64,000 bases of DNA from NCBI GenBank assembly GCA_963792655.1, contig CAWBWU010000001.1, positions 558,001 to 622,000 of the forward strand, given 5' to 3'. Both the position numbers and the translations under genes were made by a program. This document shows positions 36,482 to 44,204 of the stretch, piece by piece. The notes beneath the pieces were generated by a model, which had not been told where the DNA came from, did no database searches, and worked only from the letters and a program-made list of their open reading frames with translations. Every line of letters begins with the position of its first letter. Position 1 is the stretch's first letter. Source of the DNA: DOZZ01 sp963792655. Its GTDB lineage: Bacteria > Acidobacteriota > Terriglobia > Bryobacterales > Bryobacteraceae.

Positions 36482-37780
36482 TTAGATGTTCACCAGCTCC
36501 GCAACCGGAGCCGTCTTGCCGATGTACTCTTCGAACTCACCACGGAATTTTTCGATGATCGCGGTGGTCGGCATCGCCGCCGCATCGCCGAGCGGACAGA
36601 ATGTGCGGCCGAACATGTTCTTTGCCAGATCACCGATGAGCGGGATGTCGCTTTGCTGGCCCATGCCGTCATTGATGCGCACCAGAATCTTGCGCAGCCA
36701 CGTGGTGCCTTCGCGGCACGGGATGCACCATCCGCAACTCTCATGCGCGTAGAAGCGGATGATTCGCAACAACAGCTTCACCATCGACGTGTCTTCGTCC
36801 ATGACGATTACGCCGCCCGAGCCCAGCATCGACTTCGCAGCCGCGAGCGAGTCGAAATCCATATTGATGTCGCACTCTTCGGCTTTGAGGATCGGGCACG
36901 AAGAGCCACCCGGAATCACGGCTTTCAATTTCTTGCCGCCGCGAATGCCGCCGCCGATTTCGTTGATCAACCGCATCAACGGGAAACCCATAGGCAGTTC
37001 ATACACGCCGGGGTTGTTGACGTGCCCCGACAGGCAGAACATGCGCGTGCCGCCATTTTTCGGGGAACCTAATGCAGCCCAAGCCGCACCGCCCATGCGC
37101 AAGATAGCCGGCGTGTGCGCATAGGTTTCGACGTTGTTCAAAATAGTCGGGCACTGATAAACGCCCGCCACTGCTGGGAACGGCGGACGAATGCGCGGCA
37201 CCCCGCGCTTGCCTTCAAACGATTCCATCAGCGCCGATTCTTCACCGCACTCATAAGCGCCTGCGCCAGTGTGCGTGGAGAGATCAAAATCCCAACCGGA
37301 ACCGCGAATGTTCTTGCCCAGATAGCCGTTCTCGTAAGCTTCGGCAATCGCGCGGTCCATGATGTCGATCAGGTAGCGGTACTCGCCGCGAATGTAAATC
37401 CATCCGCGATTCGAAGTGGCCGCGCGGCCTGCGATCAGCACGCCTTCGATCACCTGGTGCGGATCGTACTCCAGCAGCAGCCGGTCTTTGCACGTGCCCG
37501 GCTCGCTCTCGTCCGCGTTCACCATGATGTACTTCGGCTTGGGCGAATTGCGCGCGAGGAAGCTCCACTTCATGCCGGTCGGAAAGCCGGCGCCCCCGCG
37601 GCCGCGCAGACCCGATGCTTTGATCTCGTTGACCACGTCGTCGGGGCCCATCGTGAGCGCTTTTTCGAGCGCGACGTAGCCTTCGTTCGCGAGATACGTC
37701 TTGAGCGACTGCGAGTTCTCAAGGCCGAACCGGCGCGTCAGGATGCGGGTCTCGAGAGGATGCGGTGGGTTGTACGGCAC
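36482..37780 (-). CDS. nuoF: NADH-quinone oxidoreductase subunit F
   Basis: A 432-residue subunit that binds FMN, NADH and a 4Fe-4S cluster. GTG at 37780 is taken as the start because it overlaps the nuoE TAG by one base and gives the usual N-terminus; the longer upstream frame lies over nuoE. Key motifs: GLRGRGGAGFPTGMKWSF (NADH/FMN), NADESEPGTCKDR, AGAYECGEESALMESFEG and the cluster site ESCGWCIPCREGT with a distal Cys in RTFCPLGDAAA. Confidence 0.96.
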   Translation of the reverse strand: MPYNPPHPLETRILTRRFGLENSQSLKTYLANEGYVALEKALTMGPDDVVNEIKASGLRGRGGAGFPTGMKWSFLARNSPKPKYIMVNADESEPGTCKDRLLLEYDPHQVIEGVLIAGRAATSNRGWIYIRGEYRYLIDIMDRAIAEAYENGYLGKNIRGSGWDFDLSTHTGAGAYECGEESALMESFEGKRGVPRIRPPFPAVAGVYQCPTILNNVETYAHTPAILRMGGAAWAALGSPKNGGTRMFCLSGHVNNPGVYELPMGFPLMRLINEIGGGIRGGKKLKAVIPGGSSCPILKAEECDINMDFDSLAAAKSMLGSGGVIVMDEDTSMVKLLLRIIRFYAHESCGWCIPCREGTTWLRKILVRINDGMGQQSDIPLIGDLAKNMFGRTFCPLGDAAAMPTTAIIEKFRGEFEEYIGKTAPVAELVNI

Positions 37781-38262
37781 TAGCTTGTTTTCCTCAGACC
37801 GTCGATCAGCGTATCGAGTGTCTCGGGTGTTACTTTGTGATGAAAATCGTAGTTGATCTGCAACGCCGGCGCCCAGGAACAGGCGCCGATGCACTCGACT
37901 TCTTCGAGCGAGATCAGGCCATCCGGCGTCACTTCGCGGTGCCCGATGTTCAGCTTTTTGCAGGCGCGTTCCCACAGCGCTTCGCCGCCCACCAGCAGGC
38001 AGCTCACGTTGGTGCAGATCTGCACGTGGTGCTTACCGAGCGGCTTCTTGTGAAGCATCGAGTAGTACGTCACCACTTCATCGATCTGCAGCGGCGACGC
38101 ACCGGTGCGGCGCGCGACTTCTTCGACTAACTCTGGAGTGACCGAACCGACTTCATCCTGGCCATACATCAGCATCGGAATGATGGCCGAGCGTTTGCGC
38201 TCAGGCGGGTACGACGCGAGTATCTTCTCAAAGCGCGCTTCTGTTTCGGGAGAGAAGGTCAT
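37780..38262 (-). CDS. nuoE: NADH-quinone oxidoreductase subunit E
   Basis: A 160-residue thioredoxin-fold 2Fe-2S protein. The four cluster cysteines are in QICTNVSCLLVG and VECIGACSWAP. The helical N-terminus (RSAIIPMLMYGQDEVGSVTPELVEEVA) is typical. It accepts electrons near FMN in NuoF. Directly follows nuoD and overlaps nuoF. Confidence 0.96.
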   Translation of the reverse strand: MTFSPETEARFEKILASYPPERKRSAIIPMLMYGQDEVGSVTPELVEEVARRTGASPLQIDEVVTYYSMLHKKPLGKHHVQICTNVSCLLVGGEALWERACKKLNIGHREVTPDGLISLEEVECIGACSWAPALQINYDFHHKVTPETLDTLIDGLRKTS

Positions 38263-39477
38263 CTAGCGATCGGAATCTCCCAATACGAAATCCATGCTGC
38301 CGATCGAGGCGATAGTATCGGCCAATAACCGGCCTTCCACCATGGGCGGCACGGCCTGCAGGTTACCGAAGCTCGGTCCGTGGATATGAACGCGATAGGG
38401 TTTGGTGGTGCCGTCACTCACCATGTAATAGCCCAGCTCACCGCGCGGCGATTCAATCACCTGATAGACCTCGCCCTCCGGCACACGGAAACCCTCGGTC
38501 ACGATCTTGAAGTGATAGATCAGCGCTTCCATCTCCGTCTTCATCTTCTCGCGCTGGGGTAAACCACATGCGGAGCGTCCGCCTGCCAGGCGCCCGAGGG
38601 CATTCCTTCGAGTGCCTGCCTGATGATCTTTGCGCTCTCGCGCATTTCGGCCACGCGCACCAGGTAACGCGCGTAGACATCGTTCTCGGTACGCGTCGGC
38701 ACATTGAAGTCGAACTTCTCGTAGCTCGAATACGGCTCGTCTTTGCGCGCATCCCAGCGGGATTCCAGCCGCGCGAACGATCGGGCCGGTCACACCCATG
38801 TCGAGCATGTCTTCGATCGAGATATGCCCCACGCCCTTGGTGCGGCCGATCCAGATCCGGTTATTGGTGAGCAGCTCTTCGTATTCGTCGACGTTCGAGG
38901 GGAACGCGTCGATGAACTTCTTCACGCGCGCCTGCCAGCCGCGCGGCGGTTCAAGCGCGAGCCCGCCGATGCGGATGTAGCTGGTCATCATGCGCTGACC
39001 GCTGAACATTTCGAAGATGCGCAGAATGTCTTCGCGCTCGCGGAAACAATAGAGGAACACGCTCATCGCGCCGATATCGATGGCGTGCGTACCCAGCCAC
39101 ACCAGATGGCTGTTGAGACGCGTGAGCTCGACCAGCATCACGCGCATCCACTGCGCCATCGGCGGAATTTCCAAACCCAGCAGCTTCTCCGCCGCAAGGC
39201 AGTAGCAGAGATTGTTCGAGAGCGGCGCGAGGTAGTCGATGCGGTCCGTCAGCGTGACAGCCTGCTGGTACGTCTTGACCTCAAACTCTTTCTCGATGCC
39301 GGTGTGCAAGTAGCCGATATCCGGCTCGGCGCGCATCACCGTCTCGCCATCGAGTTCGAGCAACAAGCGCAGCACGCCGTGCGTGGACGGATGCTGCGGA
39401 CCCATGTTGAGGGTCATGCGCCGTCCGCCGGTGGGCGTGACTGTTTCTTCGGTGAAAACTCCGGAAGCTTCAGGCAT
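38263..39477 (-). CDS. nuoD: NADH-quinone oxidoreductase subunit D, two compensating frameshifts
   Basis: A 404-residue 49-kDa-type subunit that lines the quinone pocket. Starts at ATG 39477; a longer upstream frame covers nuoC. Conserved NMGPQHPSTHGVLRL, YLAPLSNNLCY and IGGLALEPPRGW are in the first frame. Between about 38760 and 38556 the conserved segment (WDARKDEPYSSYEKFDFNVPT...DAPHVVYP) lies in another frame, then frame one resumes with REKMKTEMEALIYHFK. The first switch adds a C, the second loses a base in a run of four G/C (38556-38559). All three pieces are well conserved, so error is more likely than loss. Confidence 0.92.
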   Translation of the reverse strand: MPEASGVFTEETVTPTGGRRMTLNMGPQHPSTHGVLRLLLELDGETVMRAEPDIGYLHTGIEKEFEVKTYQQAVTLTDRIDYLAPLSNNLCYCLAAEKLLGLEIPPMAQWMRVMLVELTRLNSHLVWLGTHAIDIGAMSVFLYCFREREDILRIFEMFSGQRMMTSYIRIGGLALEPPRGWQARVKKFIDAFPSNVDEYEELLTNNRIWIGRTKGVGHISIEDMLDMGVTGPIVRAAGIPLGCAQRRAVFELREVRLQCADAYRERCLRALPGARGRNARERKDHQAGTRRNALGRLAGGRSACGLPQREKMKTEMEALIYHFKIVTEGFRVPEGEVYQVIESPRGELGYYMVSDGTTKPYRVHIHGPSFGNLQAVPPMVEGRLLADTIASIGSMDFVLGDSDR

Positions 39478-39485
39478 GGCGTTCG

Positions 39486-39959
39486 TTAAACTCGCGGCCC
39501 CAGGATCGGGTAGTCTTTGCGCAGCGGATGCCCCGTCCAGTCTTCGGGCAGCATGATGCGCTTCAAGTTCGGGTGGTTCGTGAACTGGATGCCGAACAGG
39601 TCGAACACTTCGCGCTCGTACCAGTTCGCGGAGCGCCACACTGAGCAGACAGAGTCGATGATCGGGGACTTGCCGCTCAGCTTGCACTTCAACCGGACGC
39701 GCTGTTTGCGCGTGATCGAGTGCAGATGATAAACAACTTCGAAGCGCGGTTCGCTTGGATACCAGTCAAGGGCGGTGACGGTGCTGAGGCGAACGAAGTC
39801 CTGTTCGTGCTTCAGGAAACCGCAAGCCGAGACGATGCGCGCGGCATCGATGTAGAGCGTCAATTCACCACGATCGATCTTGCCGTCGGTAATCGCGCCT
39901 TCTTCAAATGCGGCCAGCGCTACCGCGACGGGTTGCTCTTTCAGATGCTCAGGCAGCAT
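39486..39959 (-). CDS. nuoC: NADH-quinone oxidoreductase subunit C
   Basis: A 157-residue 30-kDa-type subunit. The hallmark ANWYEREVFDLFGIQFTNHPNLKRIMLPEDWTGHPLRKDYP is near the C-terminus. It contacts NuoB and NuoD in the peripheral arm. It overlaps the nuoA stop by eleven bases, so nuoB, normally between A and C, is absent rather than overlooked. Confidence 0.96.
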   Translation of the reverse strand: MLPEHLKEQPVAVALAAFEEGAITDGKIDRGELTLYIDAARIVSACGFLKHEQDFVRLSTVTALDWYPSEPRFEVVYHLHSITRKQRVRLKCKLSGKSPIIDSVCSVWRSANWYEREVFDLFGIQFTNHPNLKRIMLPEDWTGHPLRKDYPILGPRV

Positions 39960-40386
39960 GCCGGTCCCTGCTGAGAATTCTCACCGCGTCTTTGTCCTGG
40001 TCGTCCACCGGTTCTTCGCCCGCCCAGTTCAGTACACCTTTTTTCCAGATGTAGAAAAAACCTGCAAAGACCAAAACAACGAACAACAGCATTTCGACAA
40101 AGCCAAGCATTTTCAAATCGCGATAGACAACAACCCACGGGTAAAGAAAGATGGCTTCAATGTCGAACACGATGAACAACATCGCCACCAGGTAAAACTT
40201 CACGCTGAACCGCTCGCGCGCATCGCCGGTCGGCGTCATGCCCGATTCGTAGGGCGTGTCCTTCACGCGATTGCGCACTCGCTTGCCCAACAGAAACGAA
40301 CCGCCGACCATTGCGCCCGCCACTGCCACTGCAATCAGAATTTGCAATAAGACAGGGAAATAGACTTGGGCGGCGCTGGTTGGCAT
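39949..40386 (-). CDS. nuoA: NADH-quinone oxidoreductase subunit A
   Basis: A 145-residue three-helix subunit (helices about 10-32, 66-90 and 96-116). Features: KDTPYESGMTPTGDARERFSVKFYLVAMLFIVFDIEAIFLYPW, including the conserved Glu/Asp pair of helix 2. First gene of the operon. A possible minus-strand -10 (TACAAT, complement of 40395-40400) lies just upstream, opposite the thiS promoter candidate. Confidence 0.96.
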   Translation of the reverse strand: MPTSAAQVYFPVLLQILIAVAVAGAMVGGSFLLGKRVRNRVKDTPYESGMTPTGDARERFSVKFYLVAMLFIVFDIEAIFLYPWVVVYRDLKMLGFVEMLLFVVLVFAGFFYIWKKGVLNWAGEEPVDDQDKDAVRILSRDRHAA

Positions 40387-40428
40387 CAGTTTTGATTGTA
40401 AGGGAGTTAGTGAGGCTCTAAGCTCGAA

Positions 40429-40434
40429 TATAAT
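40429..40434 (+). promoter_or_regulatory. Candidate -10 box TATAAT upstream of thiS
   Basis: A perfect TATAAT lies in the gap between divergent nuoA and thiS, 58 bases before the thiS start. A weak -35 (TTAGTG at 40407-40412, 16-base spacer) is the best match. No TPP riboswitch core is seen in this leader. Confidence 0.4.
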
Positions 40435-40491
40435 GGTCAGGAAAATCGGGTGTCAACTGAAGCGCGTACGCCTGATGTAATCTATCCGCTC

Positions 40492-40707
40492 ATGTCTACC
40501 GTCCCCATCTATGCGCAACTGAACGGAGAGAGGCGCGAAATTACTCCGGGGACGACCATCGAAACGCTGCTGCGCAGCCTTCAATTGCCTGAAGACCGCG
40601 TGGCCGTCGAATGCAATCGCAAGATTCTGAAGCGCCACTCCTGGGCATCGACGCAGATCGAAGACGGCTGGACTCTGGAGATCGTCACCTTCGTCGGCGG
40701 TGGCTAG
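40492..40707 (+). CDS. thiS: ThiS-type sulfur carrier protein
   Basis: A 71-residue beta-grasp (ubiquitin-like) protein ending in GGG, with the C-terminal Gly-Gly needed for adenylation and thiocarboxylate formation. Internal matches: LNGERREITPGTTIETLL and VAVECNRKIL, then the final EIVTFVGGG strand. ATG 40492 gives the normal length; an in-frame GTG at 40450 would add 14 residues. In thiamine synthesis ThiS donates sulfur to the thiazole ring with ThiG/ThiF. No thiG, thiF or thiO is adjacent; the next gene, 12 bases on, is a JAMM-like protein, so a different sulfur-transfer or conjugation role is possible. Confidence 0.88.
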   Translation: MSTVPIYAQLNGERREITPGTTIETLLRSLQLPEDRVAVECNRKILKRHSWASTQIEDGWTLEIVTFVGGG

Positions 40708-40719
40708 ACGGCCGAGGCG

Positions 40720-41718
40720 ATGGATGTTTCCGATAGCGCGCGCATTGCCGTACCGGGCGCAAATCTCACCATCTCATTTCCGTTCAGCCTGATCGATTCA
40801 CTCAATGCAGCGATAGCCGAGTTTGCGCGGCGTTCACAAATTCGCCACGCCGAAATGGGTGGCGTACTGCGCATCGAGCGTCAGCAGGACACGCTGTACA
40901 TTCACGATGCGACGGCCATCGCCGGCCGCGCTGGCCAGGCGTCATGGACATTGGATGCAGCCGAAGCCGATGCTCTGCACGATCCTGCGATGGGCTTCTT
41001 CCGGACGCACACGCGCAAGGCGCTCTCGCTCAGCCGGGATGACCTTGAGCTATGCGACCGTCACTCGCCGGCGCTGTTCTGCCTGATCCGGCCTTTCACG
41101 ACGCGGCCGAATCAGTGCGCCATCTTTTTCGAGGAACGCTTCGATCCCGAAACCACGCCGAACGTGGAGTTCGCACTGGATCGCGCGGCTTTGGGCGGGA
41201 GTCAGCAGGCAGAGTTGTCCGCGCCGCTGAGCGTTGCCCGGCGCATTGCCGTCCCGCAGCCTGCGCCGCAACCGGTCGCGCCTCCGCCGCCGCGGGACAA
41301 CACAGCGAGAAATTGGATGCTCCTGATGGCTGGCGCGGTGGGTTTGGGAGCAGGGGGCGGCCTTTGGCTGCATCGTCAGATCCCGGCCGGCGCGGGTTTC
41401 GGCACTCAGCAGCAGACGCTGCGCAGCGGGTCACGGCTTGCGTTCGCCGCTACTCCTGAAGGCAGCCTGGTGACGCTCAAGTGGGATACCAATTCGCCCG
41501 TGGTGATGCGGGCTACGGGCGCGACGCTTTGGATCTCAGACGAAGGCAACCCGACCACGCACGATTTGACCGAAGCGCAAATTCACACTGGTCTCTTCGT
41601 ATTGCCCGCCAAGGGCCAGCACTTGTTATTACGGCTGACCGTGCGCAGCGATCGCGAGCAGGTGGCGGAATCGCTGGCGGTTGATCTGCCGGCCCCCGAT
41701 GCGCCGCCGCCTGCCTAA
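40720..41718 (+). CDS. Membrane-anchored protein with a JAMM/MPN-like domain lacking the first metal-binding His
   Basis: A 332-residue protein. Residues about 20-150 resemble the JAB/MPN fold: Glu45 in AEMGGVL, then GFFRTHTRKALSLSRDDLEL, where His97-x7-Ser105-x2-Asp108 fits the JAMM signature HxHx7SxxD but the first His is Arg95. This suggests weak or no zinc peptidase activity. A proline-rich linker (175-192) leads to one membrane helix (199-217) and a C-terminal beta-rich domain (225-330). It follows thiS by 12 bases, and JAMM peptidases are known to trim ThiS/MoaD-like proteins, so the pair is probably functional together. The domain call is by motif and moderate in certainty. Confidence 0.6.
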   Translation: MDVSDSARIAVPGANLTISFPFSLIDSLNAAIAEFARRSQIRHAEMGGVLRIERQQDTLYIHDATAIAGRAGQASWTLDAAEADALHDPAMGFFRTHTRKALSLSRDDLELCDRHSPALFCLIRPFTTRPNQCAIFFEERFDPETTPNVEFALDRAALGGSQQAELSAPLSVARRIAVPQPAPQPVAPPPPRDNTARNWMLLMAGAVGLGAGGGLWLHRQIPAGAGFGTQQQTLRSGSRLAFAATPEGSLVTLKWDTNSPVVMRATGATLWISDEGNPTTHDLTEAQIHTGLFVLPAKGQHLLLRLTVRSDREQVAESLAVDLPAPDAPPPA

Positions 41719-43773
41719 CGCATCTCGAGGCTGCCCAGCAACTGACGCAGACGTTGTGTCGAGGCCGCGCCGCCAAAGCGCACGGACTGATACTCCTGAG
41801 TGAAGTCGCCGACCAGCGTGCCCCACGGCGTCTCGCGGACGGAGGCGGCGAATTCATCGGGCGTACTCCAGTCGGGCTTACTCAGACCGCGCCGCTGCAT
41901 CGCTTTCAGCATCTGGTGATAGAGCCGCGAGGGTTCGCTGCGCGCCGCCGTGCTTCCGAAGCGAAGTACACTTCGCCAGCGCCAAAGACGAACCGAGACA
42001 GACCAGCAAGCCAAGCACGCCAGCGGTCCACCACGGCACGGGTGCGCCGGATTTCCACGGCTGCTTCACCCACTCCCGCGCCCCGCCGAAGACGCTTTTC
42101 ACCGAATGCGCGACGCTGCCGTTCAAATCGCCGGCCACGCGGAGCTGCCGCGCGATGTCATAACCCAGCACCCATTCGCCCCAATACGTGTTCGCCGCAT
42201 CGATCCACAGACGCAGCTTCGCGCTCCACGCGCTTTCGTCCTCCGCCTGTCCGTAAGGCGTTGGATCGAACGTCGTCCAACCCTTACCGTCAAGAAATGC
42301 CTCCACCCAGGCGTGAGCATCGGAGGCTCGAATCACAAGCTGCCCGGAGTACGGGTTGTAGGTTCCGCTCTGAAAGCCATCTACAACGCGGGCGGGGATG
42401 CCCAGCGTTCGCAGCATCACCGTCATGGCCGCGGCGAAATATTCGCAATGTCCTTCCCGCCGCTCGAACAGGAAGTACGCAACCGGGTCGCGCGGCTCTA
42501 CAGCCGGCAACTCTAACGTGTAGCCGTAGTCACTGCGCAGGTGCCGCTCGAGCAGTCGCGCGCGTTCTTCATCGGTGCTCGCGCCCACGGTGTCGGCAAC
42601 GGCCAGTTTGAAGATGCGCGCATCGGTGGCGGGCAAACGCAAACAGCGCGCACGCTCGGCCGGCGTGATGTCCCACGCGCGCGGCTCTTCTCGGGCGCCC
42701 GGTGTCGGGTGCAGAAACGCCGAGACCTCATAGTGCACGGCACGCCCATCACTTCCCGCCATGCGGAACGTCGACGCCGCGCTTTCGAACAGCCGCTCTT
42801 TGCCGACATTCAAAAACTCCGGAGTGCCCGCGACGAACAAAGTCGGGCTGCCTGCGCCGTCCAACTCAACGCGATACAAACTGCGCGTGCCCACCCGGCG
42901 CCGCTGCCATCCGTCGGCAACGGGGACCGCGCCGCGATCGACGCGCTGCGGGAAACGTTCTGCCGCGGCTTCCGACCAGGTTCGTCCATCGAAGTCGCTC
43001 AGCACGTCACCGCGCCACTTCACGCCGGCAGGAATTGTCGACGTATAGGCTTTGACATGCATCACGGCGCGCTGATCTCGTTGGATGCGTCCGATCGCGC
43101 CGAGCCCGATATGATTGCCGAACCCCGAAAGCCGCACGCCGTTCAGCGGCATGAAACCGGCGATCTCGCGTGCCGTGCGCGGCAGCAGGAAAAACAAAAC
43201 GGCGGTCATCGCGAGCACGCCGGTGCTGATCACCAGCGCCAGCGCGGCTACACGCCAGCCGAGAGCACCGCGCTCGGTCTGTGCAATCTGCACCGGCCGA
43301 TGCAGGTTACGACGCACTTCGCCGCTGGCCAGGGCTGCAATCGAGCACAACAGAAACAAGCTGAGCCAGATGAGAAAGCTCGCGTTCAAGCTGAGCAGTG
43401 CGCCGGCCCCCATCTCCAGCAGAGCAAGCACCGCTGTGAACGCATAATCGCGGCCGCGCCGCGCCGACCACACTTGCCATGCGGTCAGCAGCAGCAGGAA
43501 CGGGAGGCTTGCCGTAGCGGGGCTCGGAAATCCGCGCCACACTTCAAAGATGCACAGGGCGACGATGGCTGCCGCCGCAGCGCCCGCCGTCATGCCGGAA
43601 GGCCGCGCGCTGGGTAATCCGGCAAGCGCCGCAGCGCGCGAGACGAACAGTGCGCTGCAAACCCAAAGAATGGGCCAGTCCAGTTGCGCCGAGCCCGCGG
43701 CGCACAGAAATCCCGAAACCGCGAGTCCCCAAAACGCGAACCCGAAAACGGTGTCGGCGGACTTGGCGGGCAT
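41715..43773 (-). CDS. TgpA-type membrane transglutaminase, one frameshift near C-terminus
   Basis: About 686 residues. N-terminal DUF3488-type region with six membrane helices (1-200), a periplasmic transglutaminase-like domain with catalytic Cys (EGHCEYFAAAM), His (SDAHAWVEAF) and Asp (TTFDPTPYG), a further membrane helix (PVPWWTAGVLGLLVCLGSSLALA) and a C-terminal DUF4129-like tail (SRLYHQMLKAMQRRGLSKPDWSTPDEFAASV). The tail is in another frame; the switch lies near 41950-41975. Family members are thought to act on proteins in the periplasm as proteases or transglutaminases. Convergent with the JAMM-like gene, sharing four bases. Confidence 0.88.
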
Positions 43774-43784
43774 TATCTTTCAGT

Positions 43785-44204
43785 CTAGTGCTTGAGCACT
43801 TCTTCGAGTTTTGCGATCAGGCTGCGCAACGCCTCGCGATCATTCAGGCGCCACTCGACCGTCACGAAATAACGCGGAGTGTAGAAAACGACAGAGTTCG
43901 GGGCCGGCTTCCAGCGCTGCACCAGGTCGAGCCCGCTGGCGCTGCTCTTCAGCCGGTAAATGCGCACGAAAGCAGTGTCCTTGCCGCGATAGAGCACCAC
44001 CCAACTGGCCTTGGCATCTTGACGAAACAGTTCGGCCTCGGAACCCATGCTGGCGGGCGTCACTGAGCCGAGCTGCCAGTCGGGAGCAATTGTCTGCGGC
44101 AGATCCGGCGGCGTCTTCACATCGTCTGCACAACCGCCGAGGAACACCACGCAGCCTAGAGACAGTAAGATATACAGGACGTTCGCAAGCCTTGCCATTT
44201 TCAA
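43785..44204 (-). CDS. Lipoprotein of unknown function
   Basis: A 139-residue protein with a hydrophobic leader and lipobox (VVFLGGC, Cys25), so it is expected to be lipid-anchored. The mature part is small and mixed, with repeated aromatic strands (WVVLYRGKDTAFVRIYRL, YFVTVEWRLNDREAL) and a terminal helix. No known family recognised. It lies 11 bases upstream of the transglutaminase gene and is likely cotranscribed with it. Confidence 0.75.
   Translation of the reverse strand: MKMARLANVLYILLSLGCVVFLGGCADDVKTPPDLPQTIAPDWQLGSVTPASMGSEAELFRQDAKASWVVLYRGKDTAFVRIYRLKSSASGLDLVQRWKPAPNSVVFYTPRYFVTVEWRLNDREALRSLIAKLEEVLKH

Noticed and set aside
38556..38760. Programmed frameshifting in nuoD (and other genes)
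   Set aside because: Sites do not share a slippery heptamer, changes go in both directions, and known homologues of these genes do not use frameshifting.
40387..40491. TPP riboswitch upstream of thiS
   Set aside because: The conserved CUGAGA and ACCUGAUCUGG-type elements are not present in the short leader.
43811..44191. In-frame 5' extension of the isomerase-like gene
   Set aside because: It lies over the coding strand of the divergent lipoprotein gene, is rich in Arg/Ser, and adds nothing recognisable.
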